64,000 nt of DNA from Bryobacterales bacterium (GTDB taxonomy: Bacteria; Acidobacteriota; Terriglobia; Bryobacterales; Bryobacteraceae), in contig JADKID010000045.1 in the NCBI GenBank assembly GCA_016721425.1, positions 62,001 through 126,000 of the forward strand, written 5' to 3'. Positions 43,034 to 51,874 of the stretch are shown here, piece after piece; position 1 is the first letter of the stretch; every line of letters starts with the position of its first letter. The notes beneath the pieces were generated by a model. The model was not told the DNA's origin. It did no database searches and saw only the letters and a list, made by a program, of their open reading frames with translations. The translations under genes were made by a program, and so were the position numbers.

Positions 43034-43984
43034 TCAGATGCGCCAGGCCTGATACTCCGGCTTCGCGCGGCGCTCGCCACGCGAGATCAAATGCCTGCCC
43101 TCGCTCTCGGTGGCGATGCCGCCGCGGGCGCCCATCGCCGTGCAGTTGAGCGCCGCCATCGCGTTGGAAAACTCCAGCGTCTCCGCCATGGAGAATCCGC
43201 GCACGACTGAGTAGCAGAACGCGCCGTGGAAGACGTCGCCCGCGCCCGTCGTGTCCAGGCAGTTCACCACGAAAGCGGGAGAATAGACGAACTTCCCGTT
43301 TTCCCGCGCCAGCGCGCCGTGCGCGCCCATGGTCATCGCGGCCACCTTCATCCCGAAGGTGTCCTGCAACTGCGCCAGTGCCTTGAACGGGTCCGGCTCG
43401 CCGGTCCAGCGCTCCGGAAACTCGCTCGACGTGATGAGGTAATCGACGTTGGGCAGCACGTGCTCAAAGCCCTTGTAGATGGTGTCCACATCCACGGTGA
43501 CGGGGATGCCATTGGCCCGCGCGATCTGCGCCGCGTGCGCCACGGCCGGTGTGTCGTGACCGTCGATATGCAGCAGACCGGCGCAGGTAATCTGCTCCTC
43601 GGTGATCTCTTCCGGATCGATGCGCAGACAGTCCGGCCGGCTCCAGAACACAGTGCGCTCGCCGGTGGTCTGATCGATGAGGATGTAGGCGGACTGGTTG
43701 GGGCAGTTCTCGCGCTTCTGCACATGATCGAGATTGACACCCGAGCCCTGCAGGCTGTCCCACTGGATGCGCCCGCGCTCGTCATCGCCGATGGTGCCAA
43801 TGTACTTCGTGCGCAATCCGAGCTTGGCGCAGCACACCATCGCGCTGGCCACCTGTCCGCCGGGGCTGGGCAACTCCTGCAAAAACGGCACCTTCCCGCC
43901 GTAGGCCGGAAAGTGGGGGATCAGGATCATGGTGTCCGTGGCGTTCAAGCCCACACCCACGACATCAAACTGCTTCTCGCTCAA
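43034..43984 (-). CDS. PfkB-family carbohydrate kinase
   Basis: A 316-aa ribokinase-like enzyme. The N-terminal PGGQVASAMVCCAKLGLRTKYIGTIGDDERG is the PfkB first signature, and DTTGAGDVFHGAFCY contains the catalytic Asp and anion hole of the second. It phosphorylates a sugar or nucleoside. The start is TTG at 43984: it has GGAGGG 6 nt upstream and overlaps the stop of the upstream gene. Substrate unknown. It lies 4 nt before the rhomboid gene. Confidence 0.9.
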   Translation of the reverse strand: MSEKQFDVVGVGLNATDTMILIPHFPAYGGKVPFLQELPSPGGQVASAMVCCAKLGLRTKYIGTIGDDERGRIQWDSLQGSGVNLDHVQKRENCPNQSAYILIDQTTGERTVFWSRPDCLRIDPEEITEEQITCAGLLHIDGHDTPAVAHAAQIARANGIPVTVDVDTIYKGFEHVLPNVDYLITSSEFPERWTGEPDPFKALAQLQDTFGMKVAAMTMGAHGALARENGKFVYSPAFVVNCLDTTGAGDVFHGAFCYSVVRGFSMAETLEFSNAMAALNCTAMGARGGIATESEGRHLISRGERRAKPEYQAWRI

Positions 43985-45930
43985 CGCAAACCCTCCATGA
44001 ATTCCAGTATCGCCTTCGCCGATGCATCGGCCGGCTTCGGAATGCTCAGCATCTCCGAGATGTGATTCTCACCCGGCACATATACCAGTTTGGCCGATGC
44101 GCCGGTCGCGCGCAGGGCATCGTAGAATGCCACGGCCTGTTGCGGGAGCGTGGCGTAGTCCCATTCACAGTAGGTGACGAGGAACGGAGGCAGCCCGGCG
44201 CGCACAAATTTTGCCGCCGACGCGCCGCGCAGGACCTCCGGATCACTGCCGAATGTGGGCGAACTGGACCCGGCCTCGATGGTAGTGAGATCATACACGC
44301 CGCTCAGCGCGAGCACGCCGCGAATGTTGGCCACCGAGAGCCCGCGCTTGGCCAGATGCTCCGGATTCGCCGCCAGTAGGGCCACCAGGTGCCCGCCGGC
44401 CGAATGGCCCGCGATGAAAATGCGCGAGGGATCGCCGCCCTGCGCCGCGATGTTTTTCACCGTCCAGGCAAAGGCGTCGGCCACGTCTTCAATGTGCGCC
44501 GGATGCTTGTGTTTGGGCGACAGGCGATAGCTTGGCGTGACCACGACATAGCCCGCCTTGGCAAAGCGGTTGCCAAAGAACGGATACTGCTTGCGATCGC
44601 CGCTCTTCCACGCGCCGCCGTGAACAAAGAACAACACAGGCGCTTTCGCCGTGCCGGCTTTGCGGTAGATCTCCAACTTGTGCTTTTCGGCATCGTCTGC
44701 CGGGCCGTCCGTGTAAGCGATATCCTTCACAGCCTCGATGCCGTCATCCAACTTTTGCGACGGCAAGCCGATGGACATCAGGTCCGGCGTCCGCACGCGG
44801 ATCGCGTTGGAATAGATCCACGGCCGCATCTCGCCATCCACTTCCAGCCACGCCTCGGCGCGGTAGACGCCCGTCTCTTTTGCGTCGTAGGTGAGTTGCA
44901 CGTCACGCTTTTCGAGCACCACAGCACCGTTGCGGAAGATCTTCCACTGCGCGGCGATGGGCGCCCGGGCGATCAGCCGGGTGCCGCCGACGAAGGGCGC
45001 GGTGTCGCCCATGGCGAAGACGCCCAGATTGTTCACGGCGATGAAGGCGAAGCCGGTGGGGTCGCACAGCCAATCGTGCGAGACATAGGCACGGCCGGCC
45101 CGCAGGGAAGCCATGACGGCCGGCGCCGTCACTTCGCGCGCCAGGATGTGGGTCACCGTGTTGCGGAACGCCACCGGGTACGGATCCAGCGTGAAGCCAT
45201 TGAAGACCTGATTCTGGTGCGCGTCGTTGGCAGCCACTCCCGTAAACGGCCGCTGCTGCTGGATCTTGTCCCAGCGGGTGAAGATCTCCGGCCAGTAGTC
45301 GCAGCCCGCGCCAAACACCTCGTCCGGGTACTTGGCAAACAGCGCGGCGATCGCCTTCATTTTGGCAGGCGCCGCCGTGGCCTCTTTCAGCATGGCCAGA
45401 AGATCGGCATCATCCATGGCATCGGCGTGGCGGTTGTAGATCTCCATGCCGTCCCATCCCTCCGGGGAGGCATCCATCTGCCCCTCGACATGAGAGTGGA
45501 AGCGCACGCCCGGCGTGGGGTTGGGATACCCCAGCTCGTGTTTGCCGCCGTTTTCGTTACCGGCGATGAACAGCACGCCCTCGCGTTCGCCCGTCCAGGT
45601 CTCCCCTTTGGGCGCCGCCCCGTGGTCACTGAACATCACCACGCGGATGCCCGTTTTCTTCGCCGCGGCCAGCACTTCGGCCCGCTTGCCCAGCGTGTGC
45701 GGAGCGTCCTCAGCGTGGATGTGCAGCACTGCCGGCACGTCCTGATAAACCCCTACCCACGGCTGCGCCTTGCGTTGTTTGGCAAACTCCAGGCGGGCGG
45801 CGTGCACGGCGGCCAGCCGCTCCTCGGCCATCCGCTCGACGGTTGTGTACTTGCGCCCGGGTTTGAGCGCGGGTTGCGCCAGAGCCACGCCTCCGCAAAG
45901 AAGCGCCACCAGCGCTAATCGAATCGTCAT
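43981..45930 (-). CDS. PHP-like metallo-domain fused to an alpha/beta-hydrolase (secreted)
   Basis: A 649-aa protein with a Sec signal peptide (IRLALVALLCGGVALA). Residues about 60-330 resemble a PHP-type metal hydrolase: VLHIHAEDAPHTLGKRAEVLAAAKKTGIRVVMFSDHGA, FHSHVEG and GVAANDAHQN. Residues about 390-649 are an alpha/beta-hydrolase of the BD-FAE/carboxylesterase kind with FFVHGGAWKSGDRKQ (oxyanion HGGAW) and the nucleophile in IAGHSAGGHLVAL. The final His is probably in GENHISEM. An esterase acting on a phosphorylated or metal-bound substrate is possible. The fusion is unusual. Confidence 0.82.
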   Translation of the reverse strand: MTIRLALVALLCGGVALAQPALKPGRKYTTVERMAEERLAAVHAARLEFAKQRKAQPWVGVYQDVPAVLHIHAEDAPHTLGKRAEVLAAAKKTGIRVVMFSDHGAAPKGETWTGEREGVLFIAGNENGGKHELGYPNPTPGVRFHSHVEGQMDASPEGWDGMEIYNRHADAMDDADLLAMLKEATAAPAKMKAIAALFAKYPDEVFGAGCDYWPEIFTRWDKIQQQRPFTGVAANDAHQNQVFNGFTLDPYPVAFRNTVTHILAREVTAPAVMASLRAGRAYVSHDWLCDPTGFAFIAVNNLGVFAMGDTAPFVGGTRLIARAPIAAQWKIFRNGAVVLEKRDVQLTYDAKETGVYRAEAWLEVDGEMRPWIYSNAIRVRTPDLMSIGLPSQKLDDGIEAVKDIAYTDGPADDAEKHKLEIYRKAGTAKAPVLFFVHGGAWKSGDRKQYPFFGNRFAKAGYVVVTPSYRLSPKHKHPAHIEDVADAFAWTVKNIAAQGGDPSRIFIAGHSAGGHLVALLAANPEHLAKRGLSVANIRGVLALSGVYDLTTIEAGSSSPTFGSDPEVLRGASAAKFVRAGLPPFLVTYCEWDYATLPQQAVAFYDALRATGASAKLVYVPGENHISEMLSIPKPADASAKAILEFMEGLR

Positions 45931-45955
45931 GAATGGAGGATACCGCGAGTGCGGG

Positions 45956-46540
45956 TTACTTCTTCGGAACTTCGTACAGGTAGATCTTGTAGGGGTGGTT
46001 GTGAACCTGCACCGTCTCTTCGCGGGCAGCCTTCCAACCCTTGATCTTGAACTCCAGCGAAACCACGCGGGCGCCGGCCTTCAATTCGCGCTCGAGTTTC
46101 GGGCGCAGCGCCTCGTTGGCATCGGTCATCAGGTAGAGTGACACGACGTTGGCGCCGCTGACATCCACAGACATCATGTCGGCCTGGATCACTTTGATCT
46201 GGTCCTGCATGCCTTGCGATTCCAAGGTCTGCTGCGCGCGCTTGGCCAGAGCAGGCGAGATTTCCACGCCCACGGCCTTGGCGCCGAAGTTTTTCACAGC
46301 GGAGAAGAGGATTCGGCCATCGCCGCAGCCCAGATCGTAGATCGTCTCGCCACTCTTCAACCGCGCCACTTCCAGCATCTTCTCGACGATCGGTTGCGGG
46401 GACGTGACATAGGGCGCCAGTTTTTGCGCCTGAATTCCAGGTATTCCGATCGGATCAATCGCCCGCGCTACGGGCAGCGATGCCGCCAGCAACAGTGTCG
46501 CCAGCGCGCCCCTCCGCAGATTAGTGTAAAGCAACCTCAT
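45956..46540 (-). CDS. Exported class I SAM-dependent methyltransferase-like protein
   Basis: A 194-aa protein. An N-terminal signal-like segment (RGALATLLLAASLPVARA) precedes the Rossmann SAM-binding motif IYDLGCGDGRILFSAVKNFGAKAVGVEIS. The DMMSVDVSGANVVSLYLMTDANEALRP block follows. An exported methyltransferase is odd, because SAM is cytoplasmic; similar proteins are widespread in acidobacteria and the export may be real or the segment a membrane anchor. Overlaps the upstream gene by 20 bp. Confidence 0.78.
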   Translation of the reverse strand: MRLLYTNLRRGALATLLLAASLPVARAIDPIGIPGIQAQKLAPYVTSPQPIVEKMLEVARLKSGETIYDLGCGDGRILFSAVKNFGAKAVGVEISPALAKRAQQTLESQGMQDQIKVIQADMMSVDVSGANVVSLYLMTDANEALRPKLERELKAGARVVSLEFKIKGWKAAREETVQVHNHPYKIYLYEVPKK

Positions 46541-47780
46541 TGAGACCCCTACTGGATGCAGCCGACGAGGGCCGCTTTCCTGCCTTCGATTTTACTATCT
46601 TTGCCACCATCTCACTCACCGCGAACCACAAATCGCGCGGGCGGCTGATCGTGAACTCCTGGCCCTTGAAAAAGCGCACTGCGTTACCGATGCTATCCCG
46701 CCAGGGCGTCAGGTGCGGGTAGAGGTTGTAGTTCATGTAGAACACCGGATATTCCGGTTCGCCCACCACTCGCAAGGACTCCTGGGGCACGTTGCCGTTC
46801 AGCATGACCTTCGGCCCGGCAATGATCATTCCATCCGGTGAGACGCCGTCGCCCTTGAATTCGTTGCGGATCAGTTCACCCAGGAACTCGGTTTCGCTGT
46901 TTTTTTGCGCCAGTTTGGCTACATCCACGCGCCCCAACTGAAGACCTTTCAGGGATTCCCCAATCGCCGGGAAGTCGATGTGGTCCGACGCCTCTTGCCG
47001 GTACAACACCTTCTGCTCCTGCAGGTTAAACGCCACCACCGAGAACTTCATGATTTTGGGCTCGCGTTGGATGCTGCGTAAAATCGACACCAGCGCGGTG
47101 GTATCGGCCGGTTGGAGCGCGGCCGAGGTGGAGTTTTGCGGAGCGAAGTTGACCAGTACCTTCACGGATAGGGTTCCATCGGCTGCGTTCCGCTCCACCG
47201 GCGGCTCGTCGGAGAACTCCTCTTTCTCGCTGGCCGCCACCTCGCCCGGCTGCATACTCATGGCGAGGGATTTGTCTTTGGCCGGCAGCGCCGCATCCGT
47301 CTCCCAGAAACTGGCGCAGACCCGCTCACTGCGGTCGCGCATCAGCCACTCCACCTTATACTTGCCCTCTCCGATATCGAAGGCGCCCTGCAAATAGGCG
47401 TCGCCCTTCGCATCTTCTTCAATAGAGGGGACCCGGATCTTCTGGGTGAAGTAGGTGGGCTCGTCCGGTCTATTCTCGGGCACCACCCGGAAGACGATGG
47501 TGAGCAGATTCTCCGCACCGGCCAGTTCCTTCAGCGGAACACTGATATCGAAGCCGGAGTGGAACTTGAGATCGAAGCCGAGCGCCGGTTTGGAGGGGAC
47601 CACCACGCAAGGCAGATCGTTGCGGGCGTCGCGCGCCTCCAGCACTGCCATGTCGGTGCCCACCAGCATCGGACCGCTGCTGCCGGACTTCATCAGTGAC
47701 TGGCCGCTGGCCGCACACACCGAGGCGATCACCGCCAGTAGAGCAATGCCACCGCGCCCGTCATTCCTACAGATCGACAT
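46521..47780 (-). CDS. Secreted conserved protein, unknown function
   Basis: A 419-aa protein with a signal peptide (GGIALLAVIASVCAASGQ). Residues 35-150 have an immunoglobulin-like feel (VVVPSKPALGFDLKFHSGFDISVPL). Residues about 190-380 contain TTALVSILRSIQREPKIMKFSVVAFNLQEQKVLYRQ, which could be a VWA-like alpha/beta fold lacking the MIDAS DxSxS motif. No enzyme motif is seen. The ATG at 47780 has GGGGGT in front; the N-terminus before this contains no signal. Confidence 0.65.
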   Translation of the reverse strand: MSICRNDGRGGIALLAVIASVCAASGQSLMKSGSSGPMLVGTDMAVLEARDARNDLPCVVVPSKPALGFDLKFHSGFDISVPLKELAGAENLLTIVFRVVPENRPDEPTYFTQKIRVPSIEEDAKGDAYLQGAFDIGEGKYKVEWLMRDRSERVCASFWETDAALPAKDKSLAMSMQPGEVAASEKEEFSDEPPVERNAADGTLSVKVLVNFAPQNSTSAALQPADTTALVSILRSIQREPKIMKFSVVAFNLQEQKVLYRQEASDHIDFPAIGESLKGLQLGRVDVAKLAQKNSETEFLGELIRNEFKGDGVSPDGMIIAGPKVMLNGNVPQESLRVVGEPEYPVFYMNYNLYPHLTPWRDSIGNAVRFFKGQEFTISRPRDLWFAVSEMVAKIVKSKAGKRPSSAASSRGLNEVALH

Positions 47781-47942
47781 ACCCCCAACCGCTTTCGAGC
47801 AGAAAGTATACGACCAACGGCGGGACACTGACTCCTCCCCGCGCGGCCGATTGAAGCTATAGATGGCATCATGCGCCAATTTGGCTCAGAGATCAATGTG
47901 GAAATTGCGCCACCCCATGCCGGGTGTGCTAATTTCGGGTGT

Positions 47943-48455
47943 ATGGCGAGCCGTAGTGTCAACAAAGTCATCCTCGTCGGCAACCTGGGTAAGGATGCCG
48001 AAACCCGATTCACCACCAGTGGCGTGGCGATGTCCCGCTTCACGGTGGCCACCAGCCGCCGCTGGAAGGACACCGCAACCGGTGATTGGAAAGAGGAGAC
48101 AGACTGGCACACTGTGGTGGTGTGGCGCCAGGAGAATCTGGCCCAGTACCTGACGAAGGGCAAGCAGGTCTACGTGGAAGGGCGCCTGCAAACGCGCAGC
48201 TACGAGGACAAGGACGGCCAGAAGAAGTACTCCACCGAGGTGGTGGCGGACGACGTGATCCTGCTAGGCGGCCGTGGCGAGGGTGGCGGTGGCGGCGGCT
48301 CCGACGAAGGTTGGGGCGAGGCTTCGCAGCGCGGCCCGGTTTCCGCGCCCCGTTCCGCACAACCACGCCCGGCGGCGAGCCCGGCGCCGGCCAAGGCCGA
48401 GCCGGAGTTTGGCGGCGGGATCTCCGACGACGACGTGCCGTTCTGCGGCGGTTGA
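47943..48455 (+). CDS. ssb: Single-stranded DNA-binding protein
   Basis: A 170-aa SSB. The OB fold (SVNKVILVGNLGKDAETRFTTSGVAMSRFTVATSRRWKD, TDWHTVVVWRQENLAQYLTKGKQVYVEGRLQTRSYEDKDGQKKYSTEV) is followed by a Gly/Pro-rich flexible tail and the acidic tip DDDVPF. The last residues CGG extend the canonical DxxPF end, which normally terminates in Phe; this is unusual but the tip remains. The ATG at 47943 is chosen since the OB fold begins there. Confidence 0.95.
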   Translation: MASRSVNKVILVGNLGKDAETRFTTSGVAMSRFTVATSRRWKDTATGDWKEETDWHTVVVWRQENLAQYLTKGKQVYVEGRLQTRSYEDKDGQKKYSTEVVADDVILLGGRGEGGGGGGSDEGWGEASQRGPVSAPRSAQPRPAASPAPAKAEPEFGGGISDDDVPFCGG

Positions 48456-48464
48456 ACTTGTGGC

Positions 48465-48478
48465 GGGGGGGGGAGGGC
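48465..48478 (+). repeat. G9 homopolymer run
   Basis: GGGGGGGGGAGGG directly after ssb, in the short gap before the convergent ACP-like gene. Such runs are slippage-prone; no function is inferred. It is the longest homopolymer I noticed. Confidence 0.6.
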
Positions 48479-48562
48479 GGTCCTATGTGCCTGTGGGTTT
48501 TGGTTGGCGCGGGGGGGTAGAGCGTAGTCGAGGAGAAGTGGGAGGCCGCCCGATGCGAGAGG

Positions 48563-49264
48563 CTAATCGATCCCCAGGTCGTCCAGCAGCCGCGCTTCCG
48601 GCGTGATCTGCGCCCGGTCGACGCCGGTCTGCCGGACGATGACGTCGACGAGAACATCGTAGACGGCTTGGCTAGTCCAGCCGCCTGTCGATTCCACAAG
48701 GACCGCGTAGTTGCGGGCGAGTACGTCCCGGGCGAGATCGCCAACCGTCACGATGCCGCTTGGGAACTCCACGGCCAGTTGGGACACCAGCCGGAGTAGC
48801 CCGTGGGCCAGCGCGTACCCCAGCATCGGTAAGACCAACAGCAGCGGCACCGTGTACCCGCCAGTCTGGAGAAACGGTACCGGCGTTAGCGCGGCAGGAA
48901 CGCAAAGGGCAGTCAGGCCCCAATCGATCCGTCGCGGGTAGTGCAGGTTCGGCATCTTGAGCGCCATCCGATGCTCGATCGCCGTCCAGAGTGCCCGACG
49001 ACGCTGGATCGGCAGCAGCGGCTCCAATGGAGTCTCCGGCCGGATCTGACGGCGCTGGACGCTCAGAACGTCCACGAAGGCGCGCCGGAGCCGGTAGAAG
49101 GCAACGCTGGTCAGGCAGCGCTGGACGTCCGTCAATTGCAGCTTCCCGACGACTAGTTGATGGAGGGCGCCTACCGTGAAGGCGTCGCTGGCCTCTTCGT
49201 CGGTGATGTGGATCTGGAACTTCCCTTCGACGGCCAGAAACAGCTCGACAATGTCCAGACCCAT
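48563..49264 (-). CDS. ACP-like membrane protein with circularly permuted carrier-protein halves
   Basis: A 233-aa protein. Residues 1-43 (MGLDIVELFLAVEGKFQIHITDEEASDAFTVGALHQLV) match the part of an acyl carrier protein after its phosphopantetheine serine (DSLDxVEL...F...DE...TVG). Residues 200-233 (VYDVLVDVIVRQTGVDRAQITPEARLLDDLGID) match the part before that serine, and the protein stops exactly where DSL should follow. Two hydrophobic helices lie between (residues 114-130 and 137-157). The two halves could fold together as a permuted ACP, but the serine itself is missing. Function unknown. Confidence 0.72.
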   Translation of the reverse strand: MGLDIVELFLAVEGKFQIHITDEEASDAFTVGALHQLVVGKLQLTDVQRCLTSVAFYRLRRAFVDVLSVQRRQIRPETPLEPLLPIQRRRALWTAIEHRMALKMPNLHYPRRIDWGLTALCVPAALTPVPFLQTGGYTVPLLLVLPMLGYALAHGLLRLVSQLAVEFPSGIVTVGDLARDVLARNYAVLVESTGGWTSQAVYDVLVDVIVRQTGVDRAQITPEARLLDDLGID

Positions 49265-49280
49265 GACATGAGTCTAGCGG

Positions 49281-49655
49281 CTATCGCGCCCGGCGCTTGA
49301 AGTAGAGCAATCTCGACTGGCCCCGGAAATCGTCGCGGCTGCGCAGCTCGACGCTCACCAGTTCCCAGCCCTCCTTGCCCAATAGCGCCAGCGCTTTTGC
49401 CACGGCGCGCTGGTCCACGGCCGCTGCCGTGTATTGGTCGAACCGCTCGTACCTGATTTGATCCGCAATGGTCACGAGCTCCTCCCGGCAGCCCTGAGCC
49501 GTGGCGTGGCAGATCCGAACCTTGCCCTCATAGAAACCATCCGCGTTCAGATTCGCCAGTTGGGATTCGGCCACGCAGTACTCCCAACGGACGTTGGCCT
49601 CCTGGGCGAGCATGCAGCTCGAAACGAGGATGAGGATAGCAATGAGGGTCCGCAT
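49281..49655 (-). CDS. Small secreted protein, unknown function
   Basis: A 124-aa protein with a signal peptide (RTLIAILILVSSCMLAQ). The mature part has YCVAESQLANLNADGFYEGKVRICHATAQGCREELV with several Cys, and the ending ALLGKEGWELVSVELRSRDDFRGQSRLLYFKRRAR. The GKEGWELVSV segment resembles the short DUF4177-type C-terminus, but this is weak. The ATG at 49655 starts the signal peptide. The upstream end overlaps the divergent methyltransferase region. Confidence 0.6.
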   Translation of the reverse strand: MRTLIAILILVSSCMLAQEANVRWEYCVAESQLANLNADGFYEGKVRICHATAQGCREELVTIADQIRYERFDQYTAAAVDQRAVAKALALLGKEGWELVSVELRSRDDFRGQSRLLYFKRRAR

Positions 49656-49722
49656 TACCCGCCATAATAGAAGAATCGAGCCCGAAACGACAGCCCCCCG
49701 GCGCATCCTCACCCGTAACCGC

Positions 49723-50382
49723 ATGGGCTGGAGCTCCGATCAGCTCAGCCCGCTGAGCTTGAGCTTTGTCGAATTCAGCCGCGCCTGCACGGCTCCCGTT
49801 CTCGATATCGGTGCCGGGCTCGGCACGGCGGCGCTGGCGGCGCTGGGCGCGGGCGCCAGTGTGATCGCCAATGATCTCGACGACGGGGCCCTTCAGCATC
49901 TTGCGGGGCGCACGCAGACCCGCCCCGGACGATTCCCGCGCGAACTCCACTTCGAGCCGGAGACGCTCGGCGCCGTCCATGCCTCCAACGTCTTCCACTT
50001 CCTCACGGGCAATCAGCTGGAGTCCGGCTTCCGCGCCATCGCGCGCTGGCTCCGGCCCGGCGGGCGGCTCTTCGTCCAGGCCGCCACGCCCTACCAGGCG
50101 CCGTTCGCGGCTTTCCTGCCGGAGTACCAGCGCCGCCTCGCCGCCGCCGGGAAGTGGCCCGGCTGGATTCCAAAGATCAGCATCTACTCCAGCCACCGCC
50201 AGCTCAGCCAGATGCCTCGCTCACTGCATCTGCTGGACGACGCCATTCTGACGCGCACTGCCCTCGCCGCCGGCCTCGAAATCGAGCGCGCCTGGCTGTT
50301 CCGCCGCACTGATCTGCCCGCCACCCTGCACCTGGACGGCCGCGAATCCGTCGCCCTCATCGCCCGCAAGCCCTCGCTCTGA
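49723..50382 (+). CDS. Class I SAM-dependent methyltransferase
   Basis: A 219-aa cytoplasmic methyltransferase. The SAM motif VLDIGAGLGTAALAALGAGASVIANDLD is at residues about 26-53, with LRPGGRLFVQAATPYQAP as the post-I block. The start is unclear: ATG at 49723 or ATG at 49642, which would add the segment RRIEPETTAPRRILTRNR but overlaps the divergent gene's start. Substrate unknown. Confidence 0.8.
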   Translation: MGWSSDQLSPLSLSFVEFSRACTAPVLDIGAGLGTAALAALGAGASVIANDLDDGALQHLAGRTQTRPGRFPRELHFEPETLGAVHASNVFHFLTGNQLESGFRAIARWLRPGGRLFVQAATPYQAPFAAFLPEYQRRLAAAGKWPGWIPKISIYSSHRQLSQMPRSLHLLDDAILTRTALAAGLEIERAWLFRRTDLPATLHLDGRESVALIARKPSL

Positions 50383-50398
50383 GGTACTCTCAATATCC

Positions 50399-51100
50399 AT
50401 GAAGACTCTCGCCGTTCTGGCCCTGCTCGCTCCGCTGCTCTCCGCTCAGGAGATCCCGCAATTCAAAGACCTCTTCAACGGCAAAGACCTCACCGGCTGG
50501 GTCAACGTCAACACCGCTCCGGACACATGGTCCGTCAAAGACGGCCTACTGGTCTGCTCGGGCCGCCCCATCGGCGTCATGCGCAGCGCTAAGCAGTACG
50601 AGAACTTCATCCTGCACATCGAGTGGCGCCACATGGAGGCCGGCGGCAACTCCGGCGTCTTCATCTGGAGCAATGCCAACCCCAACCCGAAGGACCGCCT
50701 GCCCAACGGTGTAGAGGTGCAGATGTTGGAACTGGACTACATCAACCTCCACCCGCAGAACGGAGTCCCGCTCACCGACGCCTACGTGCACGGCGAGGTT
50801 TGGGGCGTCGGCGGAGTACACACCACGCCGGATAATCCGCGCGGCGAGCGCAGCAAGTCCATCGAGAAGCGCTGCAAGGGCAAGGGCGAGTGGAACACCT
50901 ATGACGTGGTGGCGGTGGACGGCACCATCAAGCTCGCCGTCAACGGTAAGTTCGTGAACGGCATCACGAAATCCACGCAGAAGAAGGGCTATTTCTCGCT
51001 GGAGAGCGAGGGCGGTCTGATCCACTTCCGCAACATTCGGATTCTGGAACTGCCGCCGGGCGTGACCACGCCGGAGCAGATTGCGCCGGAGCTGAAGTAG
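50399..51100 (+). CDS. DUF1080 (3-keto-disaccharide hydrolase-like) secreted protein
   Basis: A 233-aa protein with a signal peptide (KTLAVLALLAPLLSAQE), then the DUF1080 lectin-like jelly roll: FKDLFNGKDLTGWVNVN, the usual opening, GGNSGVFIWSN and NAGGVxMLELDY-like strands, ending GLIHFRNIRILEL. The family contains enzymes acting on 3-keto sugars and many carbohydrate-binding proteins. Confidence 0.9.
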   Translation: MKTLAVLALLAPLLSAQEIPQFKDLFNGKDLTGWVNVNTAPDTWSVKDGLLVCSGRPIGVMRSAKQYENFILHIEWRHMEAGGNSGVFIWSNANPNPKDRLPNGVEVQMLELDYINLHPQNGVPLTDAYVHGEVWGVGGVHTTPDNPRGERSKSIEKRCKGKGEWNTYDVVAVDGTIKLAVNGKFVNGITKSTQKKGYFSLESEGGLIHFRNIRILELPPGVTTPEQIAPELK

Positions 51101-51133
51101 GGGATCTCCACTGCGTGCGTCAAGGCGGCGGCG

Positions 51134-51874
51134 CTAGTGCCCTGCGGCCAGCCGCTCGGCCAGGTGATGCGGCAGGCCTGCGTCTGCAATCCGCATCTGC
51201 GCCAATCTCACGTCGTATTTCACGCGGCGCAGCGCCAGCAGATTCGCCGACGAGTTCCACAGTGCATAACCGGCGCGCGGGTCGCCATCGCGCGGCTGGC
51301 CCACTGATCCGGGATTGATCAGATACTGATAGTCCGGATCCAGGTCCATGACGCGTTCCTGTTCCTTTGGGGACGGCGCCGGAATCCGCTGAATCCCGCC
51401 GCGTTGCCAGCTCCATCCGCCCTGCCGGTGGGTGTGTCCGACAAAGCATAGCCGCCGCATTTCGGCGCGATCCAGCCACTCCACGTCGGCGGTGGAGACC
51501 AGGTATTGGTTCTCGTCCTCCGGCGAGCCATGCGCGAGCTCATAGTGATCGAACCGCATCGGCCCTTTTGGCATCCGCCGCAGCCAGTCGCGGTCCTGTT
51601 CCGATAGCTGCTCATACGTCCAAATGGCCGCCGCCCGCGCCGGCGGATTGAAGTCGTGCAGCCCCCCGCCGCCGCAGCAAGCGATATCGTGGTTGCCCCG
51701 CACAATGGCCGCCACGGACTCTCGAGCCCAATCGATCACCTCCGCGGGGCAGGCACAGTAGCCCACGACATCGCCGCAGCAGATGACCTCGTCGTAGCTG
51801 CCCTCAGCCTGCGAGAGCACGGCCTCCAGCGCTTCCAGATTGGAGTGAATATCGCTGACAATCAAACGGCGCAC
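51134..51874 (-). CDS. Metallophosphoesterase (calcineurin-like)
   Basis: A 246-aa cytoplasmic phosphoesterase with all metal motifs: VSDIHSNLEALEAVL, CCGDVVGY, RGNHD, and FVGHTHRQGG. It likely hydrolyses a phosphate mono- or diester with two metals. The 3-prime part overlaps nothing; the 5-prime end overlaps the upstream phosphoesterase gene by 13 bp. Confidence 0.9.
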   Translation of the reverse strand: MRRLIVSDIHSNLEALEAVLSQAEGSYDEVICCGDVVGYCACPAEVIDWARESVAAIVRGNHDIACCGGGGLHDFNPPARAAAIWTYEQLSEQDRDWLRRMPKGPMRFDHYELAHGSPEDENQYLVSTADVEWLDRAEMRRLCFVGHTHRQGGWSWQRGGIQRIPAPSPKEQERVMDLDPDYQYLINPGSVGQPRDGDPRAGYALWNSSANLLALRRVKYDVRLAQMRIADAGLPHHLAERLAAGH

